Positions 22,201 to 34,232 of a stretch of 64,000 nt of DNA are shown one piece after another. The notes under the pieces are model-generated. The model searched no databases, had not been told where the DNA came from, and worked only from the letters and a program-made list of their open reading frames with translations. The stretch covers positions 4,994,922-5,058,921 of the forward strand of contig NC_092678.1 of NCBI RefSeq assembly GCF_964355755.1, written 5' to 3'. Origin of the DNA: Antedon mediterranea (Eukaryota; Echinodermata; Crinoidea; Comatulida; Antedonidae). Made by a program: the position numbers and the translations under genes. How positions within the stretch are numbered: position 1 is the stretch's first letter; each line of letters starts with the position of its first letter.

Positions 22201-25200
22201 GACAGTAAGGATAGGTACACTTCAACACCCTTCTCATCACGAGATAGATAGCTAATCGTAAAGTCACTGTGGAATGAACAAAATGGTACTGTACTTAGTA
22301 ATTGTATTTATAATAATTTATATGTATAAGACTGAGAGTGATTTAAGTACTGTACACACACACGTGTAGAGTGCTTGAGTTAAGCCGCAACTTAAAGTTA
22401 AATTCACAAAAAAGACGACAGACATTAATGTGATTGTGGCATCATCAAGTGTAAAAGCAACTTACTGTAAGACTAACTTTAAGCAGAGTGTATACTTACC
22501 AAAGAACTTATAACACAAGAATCTCCTGTTCTTCAATTTGCATTCAAAACACAGTATCAGAAGTACAGGGTTAAAAGGTCAAACTGGGCGACGCCATTTC
22601 ACAGCATAGAGCAGCGCCCCCTCCAAACTAGGAAGTCAATTACTCTACCCCCCTAGAGTATTTGCAGATTCCCTCTATGATTTTGACTTTCTAATTTGAT
22701 GCGGGCGCCCTACTCCTCAGTCAATTACTCTATCCCCCCTAGAGCATTAGCAGATCCCCTCTATGATTTTGACTTTCTAATTTGATGCGGGCGCCCTACT
22801 CCATGGCTCACAATGGCGCCACCCATAGCTCTATTCTATCCCACAATGGCTTTCGAAATTGTTACGCGCTTCGGACGAACAGGAGATTCTTGTGTTATAA
22901 GTTCTTTGATACTTACCCTTGTAGTTGGAATGCTTGACTTAACAGATTGTGTAACATAGGAAAGTTAGTGATTTCAGGATCAACACTAAACGTCTTGTAT
23001 TCAGGTTGATATAAGCCTGCACATTTCTACAAAATACAACAAAATAAAACCAGTCACAAATAGTCGTCCAGAATTGGGATCCTGGTCCGGATTGTCTCCA
23101 AAATTTAATGGACTCTTCCGTGAGTATAATTATGTCTATCTGTGGTTCAAATTTGGTAAAGATCCATCTTTTAGTTTTGCTGTTATCCTGCTAACAGACA
23201 TATAAACAAACGAACAAATAAATATCGCATAACCTCCTTGACAGAGGTACTTTAATAAGATACAAGTAATTAAAGGGTAAACAAAAATGGTGGTCGAATA
23301 AATGAAATGAATTGTCTAACTTGGTCAGATATCTCTTTTTAGGGAAAATTGAGAAATACTAGAAAAAATACAGGATTTTAATGTGATTAAAAGATTAATC
23401 ATTGAATTTGATTGGCCAATACAAGTGTGCTACTAGAAACATAATCTATGCAAAATGGTAATTGTAGGTAATTTGAAACCATTACTAAGAAATAACATAG
23501 TTTAAATTGTTTAAAGGATAGATTATTGTATCTACATGCGATAGATATTCATGAATAAATTATAATAATTCATGAATTGATTGAAAAACAATAGATAAGT
23601 AGCTAATCAAAATGACAAAAGATCTATAAATAGAAATTAGATCATGTGAATACTAGATAACCATGGAACTGTTTAAATAAATATTGTAAACTTTATGTGA
23701 CAAAACAATGAGATGTGTTCAAATACCATATTTGGGAATATCACTACTATATTTGGGCACATCACACTTTGTCAAACTAATTTGATAGTGTAGACAGAGC
23801 ACTAAACTGGTATCAAAGATAAGTTGTTCTGCAATGTTTTCAATCTTCTATCAACTAAAAGTCGTAATTAGTCATGTCTCGGGTCACACGCTATATAAAT
23901 ACTGTTTATTATTATTATTATTATTCTATGGTCACTGTACAGATAGGCTACTACATCAGTACTTCTATGAATGGATGACTAGTTGGTGACAAGAACGCTA
24001 GTTGGTCATACCCAGTACCGTTTTGATTTTACGATCATTTGGGAAACCACCTCACAACATCGGATAGAAACAAAGCGGAGTCCGGGAACCTAGATCTTCT
24101 CAAAACAGACCAATCGAACAAACCTAAATAGCTTCAAAATATAGTATACTGTATATGGAGTTTTTTTCAGCGAGGTAAATGATAATATATACAGTCAATA
24201 CACTGTCACCCTATTATACATCAAATATACCTGTCATTTAAGACACCTAAGTATTATGCATGTTATCTAATATCAGTTTTGATTGATTGTTTAATATGGC
24301 AAGTATTCAGCAGGTAAAACTATTATTGTCAGTATTTTTGTAAGTGATACTCATATCGTTAGCAGTCAATTTTCATCAAATGCAAAAAAATAATATACTT
24401 TTGACATTTTATGATTGAATCTGTTTTACAGTGATAAACATATCAATTTATCTAAAATATAACAAAAATAATATTTTATGAAATTAAAAAAACATAACAA
24501 AATGCAGTCACATAATAATTACAAATTAAGCAGTACATAAATTTAAATTTAAAAATGTAAAAGATATGTATATAGCTTTCTAGAGAGGAAAATGATGGAT
24601 AAACTAACTTATTATAATAGTAGAATCATTCAGTTAATTAACTGTTATGCACACAATTATAAATTCATAAACAAATAGAAATTCTTCTTGTTTTTAAGTT
24701 GCGAACTCAAATCTTATTCTATTATCACATCTAGCAGATTCAACGTGATTCTACAGTAAATAAATAAAAAAATATGCAAAAACAACAAGGTATTTAATTG
24801 TCCTTACCTAAAACACACCCATTGTCTGAATCTCGTCAACAAAACATGAAATCTAGTATGTTTGTCTGCTGGCTGACAAGCCTTTAAGACAGACAGCTTT
24901 TCTACTTTTTGATTTGCTAGTCTTTTCATTCCAGTATTCTAATGGATTGTATGAGTCATCGTCTTGTATATTTTGCATGAGCTCCCTTGCATATCGCTCC
25001 ACCTCCTCCTGCTCGTTATTCTATACGTTATTATTGTCGTCATCATCACCTCTGTAGCAGGCTACTTAGCTTGCATACATAATTTAAGATAGTTCAAATA
25101 CAAAAGCCCAGGTATAGTATAAAATATGAATAATATATAATGATATACAGTATGAATAAAGGCCTGTAGGCTGTACACTATTTGATTCTAATGAAATTTT

Positions 25201-28149
25201 TAAGGAGTAAAAGAAAAACAGATTCTAAATTATATTAATCAACACTGATGTAATATTAATACTGAGCAACTAAGGCAGGGAGTCAACTATCTAGCATAAC
25301 CTGATAAACTATTTAAGGATTTGAGAAATCACTGTTTTTTTTTTCAAAAATAATATCTGTATTTCAAAATGTGTCAGTCAATATGTTATTAAGCTCTACA
25401 CACATAATCAAACTAGTTTGACAAAAAAGTGTGATGTGCCCAAATATGGTAGTAATGTCCAGATATAGTAGTGATATGACTTAATCATGTCCATATATGG
25501 GCACATCCCATTTTTTATCACAAAAGGTTTGATGGTATAGACAGAGCTTTACAGTAGTTCATTTGTCTGTACAGTGAGCAATATTACTGTATAATACTTG
25601 CTACTGTATTCTGTGACTTATGCCTCAAACTAGCTAGAGGCAATGTGTACACTGCTGCAGCATTTCCCATGTACAGTAAACACCCCAGCTGCTAGTTCAA
25701 AGAATTTATCTTATGGACATCTAAACCTATTTTAGTTTGTCATTTGCTCATATAAATACACAGGGAAGCGGAGAAGGATATCCATGCCGGAAAACATAAT
25801 TTTTTTTTTTTAAATCCGTTAGATATCATTTATATCCATTCCTTCAAAGAATAATCACTGGCAAGATTTCCCTGTTATGTAGTCATTGGAAAAGCAATCG
25901 GACAAATAATGGCATGATGGGATGTATCAGGGATGTGTATCAGGATCGCACAAAACATCTGCCTTCTCCTAACTAAAGCACAGGGCTGATGACACTCTCA
26001 CCTTTTATGCCACAGCATGTCTCAAAATTAGTTTATCAACAGCGATTTCTAAAAAGTCTTTTATAATTCTCATCTTTACACTTACAGGTCATACGCCTAC
26101 AGTTTAGTCACAGAGAGCTTGAAGAAACATGTTCACTGGATGGGTACTATCAGCTAGTATAAATCTACAGGCATGTACAGTACGGTACTAGTACATTCAC
26201 TGACTTTAGTACTTTCCCTATATATATTGTTATTATTTTACAGCTGTGTCAACCAACCAACAGGTGCAACCTACTGAATTAATCTGTATGCAATAAAAAT
26301 GTTCCAATAAATTACAAAGTTTACCTAGAATTAATTTGCATACATAGAGATCAAATGATAATTACAGAATGATTTTAAAACAAATTGGGAATTATTCATG
26401 ATCAAAACAGGAGGAAAGTATTAATATATAAACAGCTAGGCTTTCAGGAAATGGGTTGAGTTAAGTTATTCCCAAAATAAGGAAAACCCAAGAGTGTTGA
26501 CCAAATTCTTCTTCTACCATCCAGAGGTTGTAAAGGAAAATTCCTGGTTGAAACTTGAAAACTGAATTTATGGACTAATTTCTCTTCCCCTCTCCTTTCA
26601 AGAAATAAGTGGTACGGTTTTTGTAAAAAAAGAGAACAATCTCTGTTCAAGCCACTGGGTTGTCAAAGGCCTTTGTGAAAAAGTGGTCAGGTTGAAACCT
26701 TACCAGCCGTACAGGTGGCTACAGCCTTGAAGTATAATGGACTCATTATGTTTTGTTTTTAAGTTCACACAGTAGCTAGATACATCCTGAAGAACTTAAG
26801 TTAGTACGTGACACACCTTCCGTCATTTGTACTAAACAATATGTTATAGCTTTAAAAGGAAGTAATGTAGTCAGATACAAAGAAAATAAGTACACATTTC
26901 CTACAATGAACCCTCTCAACAAACTCTATTACAAATTAAAACACATTTTAACAAAATAACAAACAAAATACTAAAACAAAACGAGCATAAATTAAAGAAT
27001 GAAACCTACGTCATAATCTAAAATAGTCTGCTTTATTTTTATGTTTCAGTCAGTTACCATATCCAGTCAGTTACCATATCCGGTCAGTTTTTAAATTGTT
27101 TTATGAAAATAGTTTTTAAGTTTCAGTGATACTTTTACCAAAAATATGGTAATTGAATAATTAAATAAAAATTGTAAGAATGTTGTTTTTAAAAAAATGT
27201 AATAATTTCTCAAGAATGTTTTGATTTCTTCTTCTATCTACATCTAGCTTTATCTCACAAACCAAACAAAGTCATATGGTGTGCTGAGATACTTATACTG
27301 ATTTATGATAACAGGCAAGTGAATAACAAATGAAGGCATCTCCTTGAATTTATATAAATGCATTGAAAACTTGTGATTGTACCTGGTCAGTTAGTGAGAT
27401 GGTCAGTGTATTCTATCAACTGAAGGTCAGATTAGAATGTAAACTTATGGATGTGCACATGATATGCCTAATTTGCAAGGTATTTTAATAATAATAAAAA
27501 CTGTTTATTCATCGATTTGAAATTGGGCAATAAGTCTTGTGCAACTTGTAAATTTCACAAACAAATCTAAGTAGTCCAAATTGTTGAAAATTGCGTAAAA
27601 GACACACACACCTCATCCAGGGAGGTACTTATTTTTATACCTCCCTGCCGCATCCATGTTTGTTCCTTTCTAGGTAGTGTTTTATAAATGTTTCCCAGAC
27701 ATGGTAATTGACAACTTAACATCTCATAAACATCATCTGAACATCAGATTCAGTATCATTCAAAATAATAATTTTTTTTTAAATATCAATACTTGTTGTA
27801 ATAATAAATAATAATTTAAAAGCTAGGCTAGCCTACTACCTAGGCCTAGCATAAATGCTTACAAACATGTCCTCACCTTTTAATTAATTGATTTATTCAA
27901 CTATATAAGAGTAAATGCATATCAAATCGTAGCCCCAATTAATGTGGGTATACATACACCTAGAAGCCCGGTTTATTGCCCGAACAAACCATCCATCACT
28001 TTCCGTCAGACAGGCCTAACGCGGCTTAGCACAGACTGGCAACAGATTTATACCATAAAATATCATTTGAATAAGAACATACAATTTACAAATGTACTTA
28101 CAATAACCTGTATACGTATAGCATCTCGTCTTTGTACATCTTTTGCCAT
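19241..28149 (-). CDS. TBC1D25: TBC1 domain family member 25 (Rab GAP)
   Basis: Four coding exons, 28102-28149, 22917-23026, 22115-22266 and 19241-21714, encode about 927 residues. Exons 1-3 read RIQVIKCAGLYQPEYKTFSV to FTISYLSRD and VYLSLLSDWDLDAAF, the N-terminal region of human TBC1D25. The last exon opens LDDWDVISMKD, containing an LC3-interacting WxxI core (WDVI) at the position of the human LIR. The TBC domain follows with GVEPSLRKTVWRHLLN, the arginine-finger motif VRKDVLR and the glutamine-finger YCQGMSDLASPI. A serine-rich insert of about 350 residues precedes the conserved GMGNPFMMFLCLTLLLEQRE end. The insert makes the protein longer than the human one (about 690). Family knowledge: TBC1D25 (OATL1) binds Atg8 proteins and regulates autophagosome-lysosome fusion through Rab33B. 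Exon 1 lies in a CpG-rich segment; intron 1 is about 5 kb. Confidence 0.95.
22500..22908. mobile_element. hAT-like non-autonomous transposon inserted at a splice donor
   Basis: 409 bp with terminal inverted repeats of about 32 bp beginning CAAAGAACTTATAACACAAG and ending in the reverse complement. It is flanked by a perfect 8-bp target-site duplication ATACTTAC (22492-22499 and 22909-22916), the length expected for hAT. It carries an internal 85-bp tandem duplication (from 22634 and 22719; GATGCGGGCGCCCTACTCC) and no ORF. On the minus strand the duplicated 8 bp is GTAAGTAT, exactly intron +1 to +8 after TBC1D25 exon 2. Confidence 0.92.
23065..23255. mobile_element. Second copy of the ACCTCCNNGGAGGT-type repeat
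   Basis: Shares CAAAATTTAATGGA, TTTGGTAAAGATC, ATCCTGCTAACA and a terminal CCTCCTTGACAGAGGTA with the element at 1727-2349. Degraded. Confidence 0.55.
23687..23805. mobile_element. MITE family M1, copy 2
   Basis: Ends GATAGTGTAGACAGAGC; the interior CACTACTATATTTGGGCACA matches the family. The left terminus is degraded. Confidence 0.7.
24840..25040 (-). pseudogene. Possible hAT transposase C-terminal remnant
   Basis: The minus strand reads EQEEVERYARELMQNIQ, then YNPLEYWNEKTSKSK, before a stop. It resembles the dimerisation end of hAT transposases (E-x-x-x-Y, then NPLEWW), but the usual PATSAPSER block is absent. It lies in TBC1D25 intron 1. Short and uncertain. Confidence 0.4.
25391..25550. 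mobile_element. MITE family M1, copy 3
   Basis: Both ends are recognisable: AAGCTCTACACACATAATC at the left and TATAGACAGAGCTTT at the right, with the GTGATGTGCCCAAATATGG interior. Confidence 0.75.
25551..28101. other. Remainder of TBC1D25 intron 1
   Basis: AT-rich intronic DNA. A small palindrome (GGGAGGTACTT / ATACCTCCC) sits at about 27618-27647. No exon, RNA gene or recognisable transposase is supported. Confidence 0.5.
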
Positions 28150-28775
28150 TTTACGGCGTTTTACGACCCGATTTTTAACCATAAATTATTCTAAAAAAAT
28201 CATTCGACTTTGACAGATGGTGACAAAATAGCTCCCTCAACGGCAATAGAACTCGACACATTTTTTTCTTCCTACGCGTACTAAGCACTTCCAGTACGCG
28301 CGCCTACGCACTGCTGCTGCTGATGATCAATGGTACTCGACTCGCGCGCGTGTCGGCGGTAAACACAAAGGATGTCGCATTCTTTTGAAAATACCGCAAT
28401 GCCTGGCTGCTGGGCGTGGGAATTGGGTCAAACAACCAAAGATTGTATAGCGCCGCTACGCGGCGCAAGATAGGTAACTTGGGTGAGACCTTTGTAATCC
28501 ATGGACGCCATTCCGGCGGACAAGTTTGAACCGGAATAAAGTCGTTGTCAAGGCAATATCCACGATGTTTCGGTTAAAGAATGAAGTTGTCTAACCAAAC
28601 ATATAAATGTAAACACACAGAATTAATCGTAAAGTGTCCAGATCCCAAAGAAACTTTTATTTTACTTTGTTTACATAATTTCTTCCCTTTTCCATGTATC
28701 AATCATAAGGATGGTTAACCACAGATACTTCGAGGCGGACCGCAAAATTTAAACCATTTACATTTAAATCACAAT

Positions 28776-29595
28776 GGGCCTGTTTCTGCTGCAACTGCTC
28801 AAAATACGGTATAAAAATACGGTATAAAATACGGTATTTTTTATACCGTATTTTTTAGTACCCCGTTTCTGCTAACAATACTTCTTGGGTGGTCGTGTTA
28901 AATTTCATCTTTTTTACCCAAATTGCCATTCATTTATTTGATCGATAATTAAAAGTCGCAATAAAGGAAGTTTTACGTCTCACTTTCAACAGCCTAGCCC
29001 TAGTGATAGAGATGTTGAGAGCACAGAAAACATCGTAATGGGGACAATTAATTCGTTCCCTCCCCGAGTTATTGTATTTTGCAATGTTGTACTGTTTTCG
29101 CAGGCTCTTCAGCTTTGAGTTTACTTGCTTTGGAGACAAGTTTATTCCATACTCCTGCTTTATTTTTTTAGAAATGTCTTTATAAAGTGGTTGTCCCTTT
29201 TATTACCTTTTAGTTGGTCAGACATTTTAGCTTCCCCACACACATTTATTTAGTAAAACTGTGACGTATTCGCTCCACATTTTCGCCGAATATATCTATA
29301 CATGTGTGTAAAGCAGCTAACAGCGACAGAAAATAAAAACACGAATGGTGACCTTTTGTCATGTAAAAAAAAAATACGGTATTTTTTATTGGCAGCAGAA
29401 ACGGGTACAAAAAATACGGTATAAATTTGTAAATACCGTATTTTATCCACAAATTTTGTGGGGAAAATACGGTATACAAAATACGGTATATTTTTTATGA
29501 GCGCAGTTTCTGCTGCCAAAAATTTACCGTATATATACGGTATTCAAAAAATACCGTATAATATACGGTATTTAGTTGGCAGCAGAAACAGGGCC
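28776..29595. mobile_element. Nested PIF/Harbinger-like element, 820 bp
   Basis: The ends are GGGCCTGTTTCTGCTGC and its near reverse complement, flanked by AAT on both sides (28773-28775, 29596-29598), a 3-bp duplication as in Harbinger elements. Arrays of ATACGGTAT / ATACCGTAT palindromes line both subterminal zones, and an inner inverted pair (GTACCCCGTTTCTGC / GCAGAAACGGGTAC) repeats the terminal motif. The interior holds a Myb/SANT-like gene fragment on the minus strand, consistent with the second protein of Harbinger elements. Confidence 0.8.
28930..29200 (-). pseudogene. Myb/SANT-like DNA-binding protein fragment of the nested element
   Basis: The minus strand reads YKDISKKIKQEYGINLSPKQ followed by VNSKLKSLRKQYNIAKYNNS and CPHYDVF. 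This matches the helix pattern of the Myb/SANT-like (MADF-type) protein carried by PIF/Harbinger elements (typically L-T-x-K-Q-x-x-N-K-x-K-x-L-K-K-Q-Y). The N-terminal tryptophan helix is missing and no transposase is present. Confidence 0.7.
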
Positions 29596-29721
29596 AATAA
29601 TAACCTGTCCGCCCGAATGGCGTCCATGGATTTACTGGGCGCGTAGTGTTATAAGATAGGAGCTTGACAACAGTTACCTATCTTGCGCCGCGTAGCGGCG
29701 CTATATAATCTTTGAAACAAC

Positions 29722-31034
29722 TACAAGCACTTACACGTGCGCCTACTATACTGATAATACTGTAAAATGCAATCTTGTTACAATACTGTACATATATTTT
29801 CTTGTACTTTTTTTTATTATTCAAATTCATGTAATTGGTGGTACTGTATTCATAAATGGTATAGTATGTATGGTATACAATCTTTTAGTTTTATTATGGA
29901 AAAAATGTAGATTAAGAATAAGAAAAGTTACATCAAAATGAATAAATACAGCCAAGTGAAACATTAAAGTGTATAGTGTTATAAAAATTTATTCAACTTT
30001 ATTTCGATTAGTAGTAGGTCTGTTTACACAACAGCAATGTTGATTAAATACTAATTCCCACTAAGCTTGTTGCTGATTAGCTATAGTAGTGGAAACCCAA
30101 CCTTAAGGCCACACTATTGATCAACAAATGTAAACAAAATCACTGAAGCATAAACAGTCCTATGATCTTCACAAGGATTGGTTCCCAACAAGCATATTGA
30201 ATGCAATTGCGCTGAGCACAATCGTGATGCACACTGCTGGCAAAAACACAAGTTTGGATCCCGCTTGCGCACTGCGATGGATCATCCAGACAGTCGCTTG
30301 CTATGCGCCTACGTCCAAGTGGGAATTGGGCTTATCAGAAACCAAACAAGTGACTATATACTGCTGTTGCATATCACAACAGAGACATTAACTAAAATAA
30401 CAAGATATTACAAGTAGCCTCCCTTTATCAACAGGATCTTATATTTCTATACAAGTTATCTAATCAAAATAAGCAGCAAAAAACAAAAAAAAAATAAATA
30501 AAATCGATTGCTTTTATCTCCTGTACTTTAAACATGAATATTACCAATTTGTCTATAAACCTGCAAAGAGTGGGCAGCCAATTCTAGATTTTATTTAAAA
30601 AAATCTTTTTTACTTATTTCTTAGTAACTATTAATAAAATATTGAGAAAGTTCTTTACACAATAATATGATAAACATAATACAAGAATCATCATCAGTTT
30701 GTTTATCATTTTTAAATTTGTTATTATCGCCGTGTTTATTTCACAAACAACAAAAACAAAACAATTTCAGCATTAACGGATCAGTTGTGAGAAAAAAGAA
30801 ATGAATATGACCCGAACCAAAGACCTTAGATTAGAAGGTGACCACGACATTAAACCACCACTACTTTATAATTGACATGGTATTGGTCTCTGAAATAACG
30901 TTCCAGTATTTATTGTTAAAATTATATATTATTCCATCGGAAAATTTCTAATTAGTAATAATCTGTGTTGGATGGCTGAAAATAAAGATATTATAAAGAA
31001 TGTAATGACAACATGCTTTAATCATTATATTATA
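29722..31034. other. Intergenic region downstream of the capping-protein gene
   Basis: AT-rich, expected to contain the 3' untranslated region of the actin-capping gene. A 79-residue open frame at 30178-30417 has no recognisable domain and no splice context. Nothing else is supported. Confidence 0.5.
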
Positions 31035-33858
31035 CTAAACTCCATCGTTCTTCAAAGCTTGACCGATCTTATAGCCTGCGATTTTATTCCAGTCAATTTT
31101 TGTCCTCGTGACCGGTAGTTGCCGCCGGAGTGCCTTGAATGTTGTGTCCGACATCTGTGTATAGTTCTCACTTAATGCTTTTTGGTACGATGTCTCTTCG
31201 TTTTCAATGATTTTCACAAATTCTTTGGAGGTGCCTGTTGGATCCTGCGAAAAATAATGTAATGTATATGATCAGGTTGACTTAAGTAATTGAGTAAGTA
31301 CTCAGAATTGAGTAAGTACTCGGAATTAAGTAAGTACTCGGAATTAAGTAAGTACTTGGAATTGAATAAGTATTCTGAATTGAGTAAGTACTCAAAATTG
31401 AGTAAGTACTCAAAATTGAGTAAATGCTCAGAATAAGTACATAAATAAAGTATACTCAAAATAAGTACACAAATTAAGAATGTTTACTTACTGTGACTAT
31501 TAGTTCTTTTTTGACCTCTTTATGGCTGACCAACTGGACATTACCATCCTCATAGTAGTGAACTTGTGCCTTGAAAAGACCTTTAGCCTCGGCTGACCCT
31601 CTACTTGGGTTAAACGTAACTGACCATTGAGATCTCCATTTGCCGTTCCTGAAAATCAATATCATTAATACATTTTGTAGGAAATAAATGTGTTTGTGGT
31701 TTCTGTACATCACCACAACCTCTTGCACAAACAAGCTTTACTTTGAGTGGTTCCTTAAGGAGTTAATGGAAAATGTTGTTTATTCTTTTATTTCCCTTTA
31801 TATTTCACTTAAATTTAAATATTAAATATAAATTATGTTTTGAGCTGATAGGCTGATGATTGGAAGGCGTGTCAAACTGCAAAATAAGTTAAGCTTACCA
31901 AAAGTTATGTGGTTGGAACAAATGATGTTCTAGACATACAGTAAGAGTGATGTCACTTCCTGTACTTGTTCCATATACCTGTAAATAAACATAAATATGT
32001 TGCAAATCTTAAATACTATAATATACACAACAATCATTAAGCTATGTCTACACTATCAAACTAGTATGACAAAAAAAGTCCAAATATGGTAGTGATATAC
32101 CTCAATATGGTAGTGACATGACATCATCATGTCCATCTATGGGCACATCACATTTTTTTGTCACATAAAGTTTGATAGTGTAGACAGTGCTTTACAAACA
32201 AACAGTTATGCAAATTAGTGCTATATATTCCAAATTTAAACAATGACCAAGATCATATCCTACAATTGACCTTACAATGACCTTTTCAATGAGCAAGCTA
32301 TAACTACAGTACATAACTATGCAATGATGACAGTTAAAAACTAAAAATGGTATAAGGTCAAAGGCCAAATTACAATAGCAAATGACTTACAGTACAAACA
32401 CCATTGCCATAGTGAGCTTGTATATAGTCCCTCAATGCAGTCTCCAGAGCACTACGCCATTTCTCTGCGGTCTGATCAACATTCGACGCCGGTTGTATAT
32501 TTGATGCTTCTTTTCGCAGATGGTCATATTGGAAAGTTGTTTTAGAAGAAGGATCGAAAAACGTGTTTTGCTTCATATCACCATACTGTGTAATCAACAC
32601 CTATAATCAACAACAAAACAATTTATATTAAAATATAAGTAGATAGTAAATAATACATTTTTAATTAAAAAACAATAAATAACCAAGATGCAATACAGTT
32701 ACAAATTTAAAGTGACTAAAATATTCAAACTTTGTAAACAATGACCTATGACCTGACCTCGTGTTCCTGGCCGTCTAATTTGCAAGGGGTGAATTGTTCC
32801 TTGTTGAGGAGTGCAAATGCTCTGAAAAAACAAAACAAAATTCATCAATTTATTTTACAAACAAAACAAGATCTTGCAGGGGGCAATGGTTTATATTTAA
32901 ATTAAAGCGAATTTGTTGATCCAACAAGCACTGTAAACATCACTTACTCTGCTCCATTCTTTTTGAGTAATGCATCATTGTCCAATAAGATCCTTACATC
33001 TAAAAAAGAAAAAATATTGATGTTTAAGTATTTTTTTAAAACATGTCATGTGTTCCTAAATAAAACTTGTAGAACGATTATACAGGTAAAAAAAAGTTTG
33101 ATTTTACTTTAGATATATATTATAATAATACAAACATTTGATGTTCACTTAATTATATACGATTGAAATTGAATATTACCAAACATGGTAAATATCATTT
33201 TATGATGATGGTGGGTAAATAATGAAAGTAAACTTTCAGGAAACAGACACTTGACGACAAATCTAATTAAATTTGACATTTTAAAACTTACCATTAAAAA
33301 CCTCATTAAATTCACCAGGTGGTGCATACTTGATGAAGTTTTTTAAAATTCGAGTCTGAAACAAATACACACAAAAAAAATATCGGTTTACATTTTATTT
33401 TAGTATAGGGTGATCGAGTGAGTGCTAAAAACTATAAAAAAAAAGTAAACTAAAACACAATTTTTTTTCTAATATTTAATAATTTTACATTACAAAAACA
33501 AACAAGCAATGTGCCTAGATTGATTCAAATAAACCTAAAAACATGGTTGCGCACCCATGTTTGGGATGCATTGTCATTATTTGGGCCACATTTCGTTGAG
33601 AAGCAAGGCTCATAGAATGTCCGGTCATCAGCGGGCTCCAGGTCCTCCTGTGTGCATTCTCGTCCCGATGAGAAACAGGAAGTGAATAACCGGGGCCTAC
33701 ACTTTGCTCAGTTCGTCGTTGAGTTTTATTTAATTCACACATTCAACGATTATTATTAACATTAAAAGAAACATAACCACAAACTAAAATTATATAAGAA
33801 ACAGATATGAAAGCAAGCTTACCTTTTCTTCATCTGAAATTGAATAGACATTCGCCAT
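31035..33858 (-). CDS. CAPZA: F-actin-capping protein subunit alpha
   Basis: Eight exons, 33823-33858, 33292-33355, 32948-32999, 32758-32821, 32391-32600, 31899-31978, 31492-31648 and 31035-31244, total 290 residues with all phases consistent (vertebrate CAPZA1/2 are 286). Diagnostic strings: [61 protein letters not shown] and, at the C-terminus, [20 protein letters not shown] followed by [11 protein letters not shown]. Family knowledge: with the beta subunit it caps barbed ends of actin filaments; the C-terminal tentacle binds actin. An 18-bp tandem repeat and an M1 MITE lie in introns. It is head-to-head with PEX26. Confidence 0.97.
31285..31470. repeat. 18-bp tandem repeat in the last intron of the capping gene
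   Basis: About eight copies of a unit near GAGTAAGTACTCAGAATT, with a shortened tail of AAGTAC units, between exons 7 and 8. Its leucine/asparagine-rich open frame is a repeat artefact. Confidence 0.85.
32039..32193. mobile_element. MITE family M1, copy 4
   Basis: Left AAGCTATGTCTACACTATC, right GATAGTGTAGACAGTGCTTT; both ends are present with TA outside. In an intron of the actin-capping gene. Confidence 0.8.
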
Positions 33859-34232
33859 TGCTAAGCCTGTTTAATTGGAAGTTTTTGTGTATAAGTTGGT
33901 TTCTGACACACGCCTTGAAAACAAGGATTATGGGAATATAAACAGCGCCACCAATTATTTTTAATAGTTTTCTGTAGGCTCTTCAACCTAAATTATTTTT
34001 ATACAATAATTTTTGACAGCATACTTATGTTTAATCTAAACTTCGCAAATAAAACTAAATATATAAACTTATACAATAATTATTAAACTTATAAATAACT
34101 CTCTGCTGTTGAAAGATTTCTGTAGTAGTAAAGTACAATAATGTATTATTTGTGAAATACAAAATGGCTGCCTCCTTCGGCAAAGGCAAAATAAGTTACC
34201 ACCGCTAATTTGTTGATGATTTTGCTTTTATA
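33859..34232. promoter_or_regulatory. Divergent promoter between CAPZA and PEX26
   Basis: 374 bp between opposed start codons. Contains ACCAATTA at 33950-33957, a CCAAT-type match. Role inferred from geometry. Confidence 0.5.

Larger units (their letters stand above)
28437..29714. mobile_element. DNA transposon (outer) with palindromic terminal repeats, 1278 bp
   Basis: The terminal inverted repeats are 43 bp with one mismatch, beginning CAAAGATTGTATAGCGCC on the left and CAAAGATTATATAGCGCC on the complementary right end. The flanks carry a perfect 7-bp duplication AAACAAC (28430-28436 and 29715-29721). Each terminal repeat itself contains the hairpin GCGCCGCTACGCGGCGC. A second inverted block, ATCCATGGACGCCATTC, lies further in on each side. 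The CAAAGA terminus resembles the hAT-like element at 22500, although hAT duplications are usually 8 bp. A second transposon fills the middle. Confidence 0.88.

Noticed and set aside
24840-25040. Alternative exon of TBC1D25
   Set aside because: The peptide looks like a hAT transposase end rather than TBC1D25, and exon 1 joins exon 2 in phase without it.
30178-30417. 79-residue plus-strand ORF
   Set aside because: Overlaps another open frame of equal quality and has no domain; probably intergenic or old repeat DNA.
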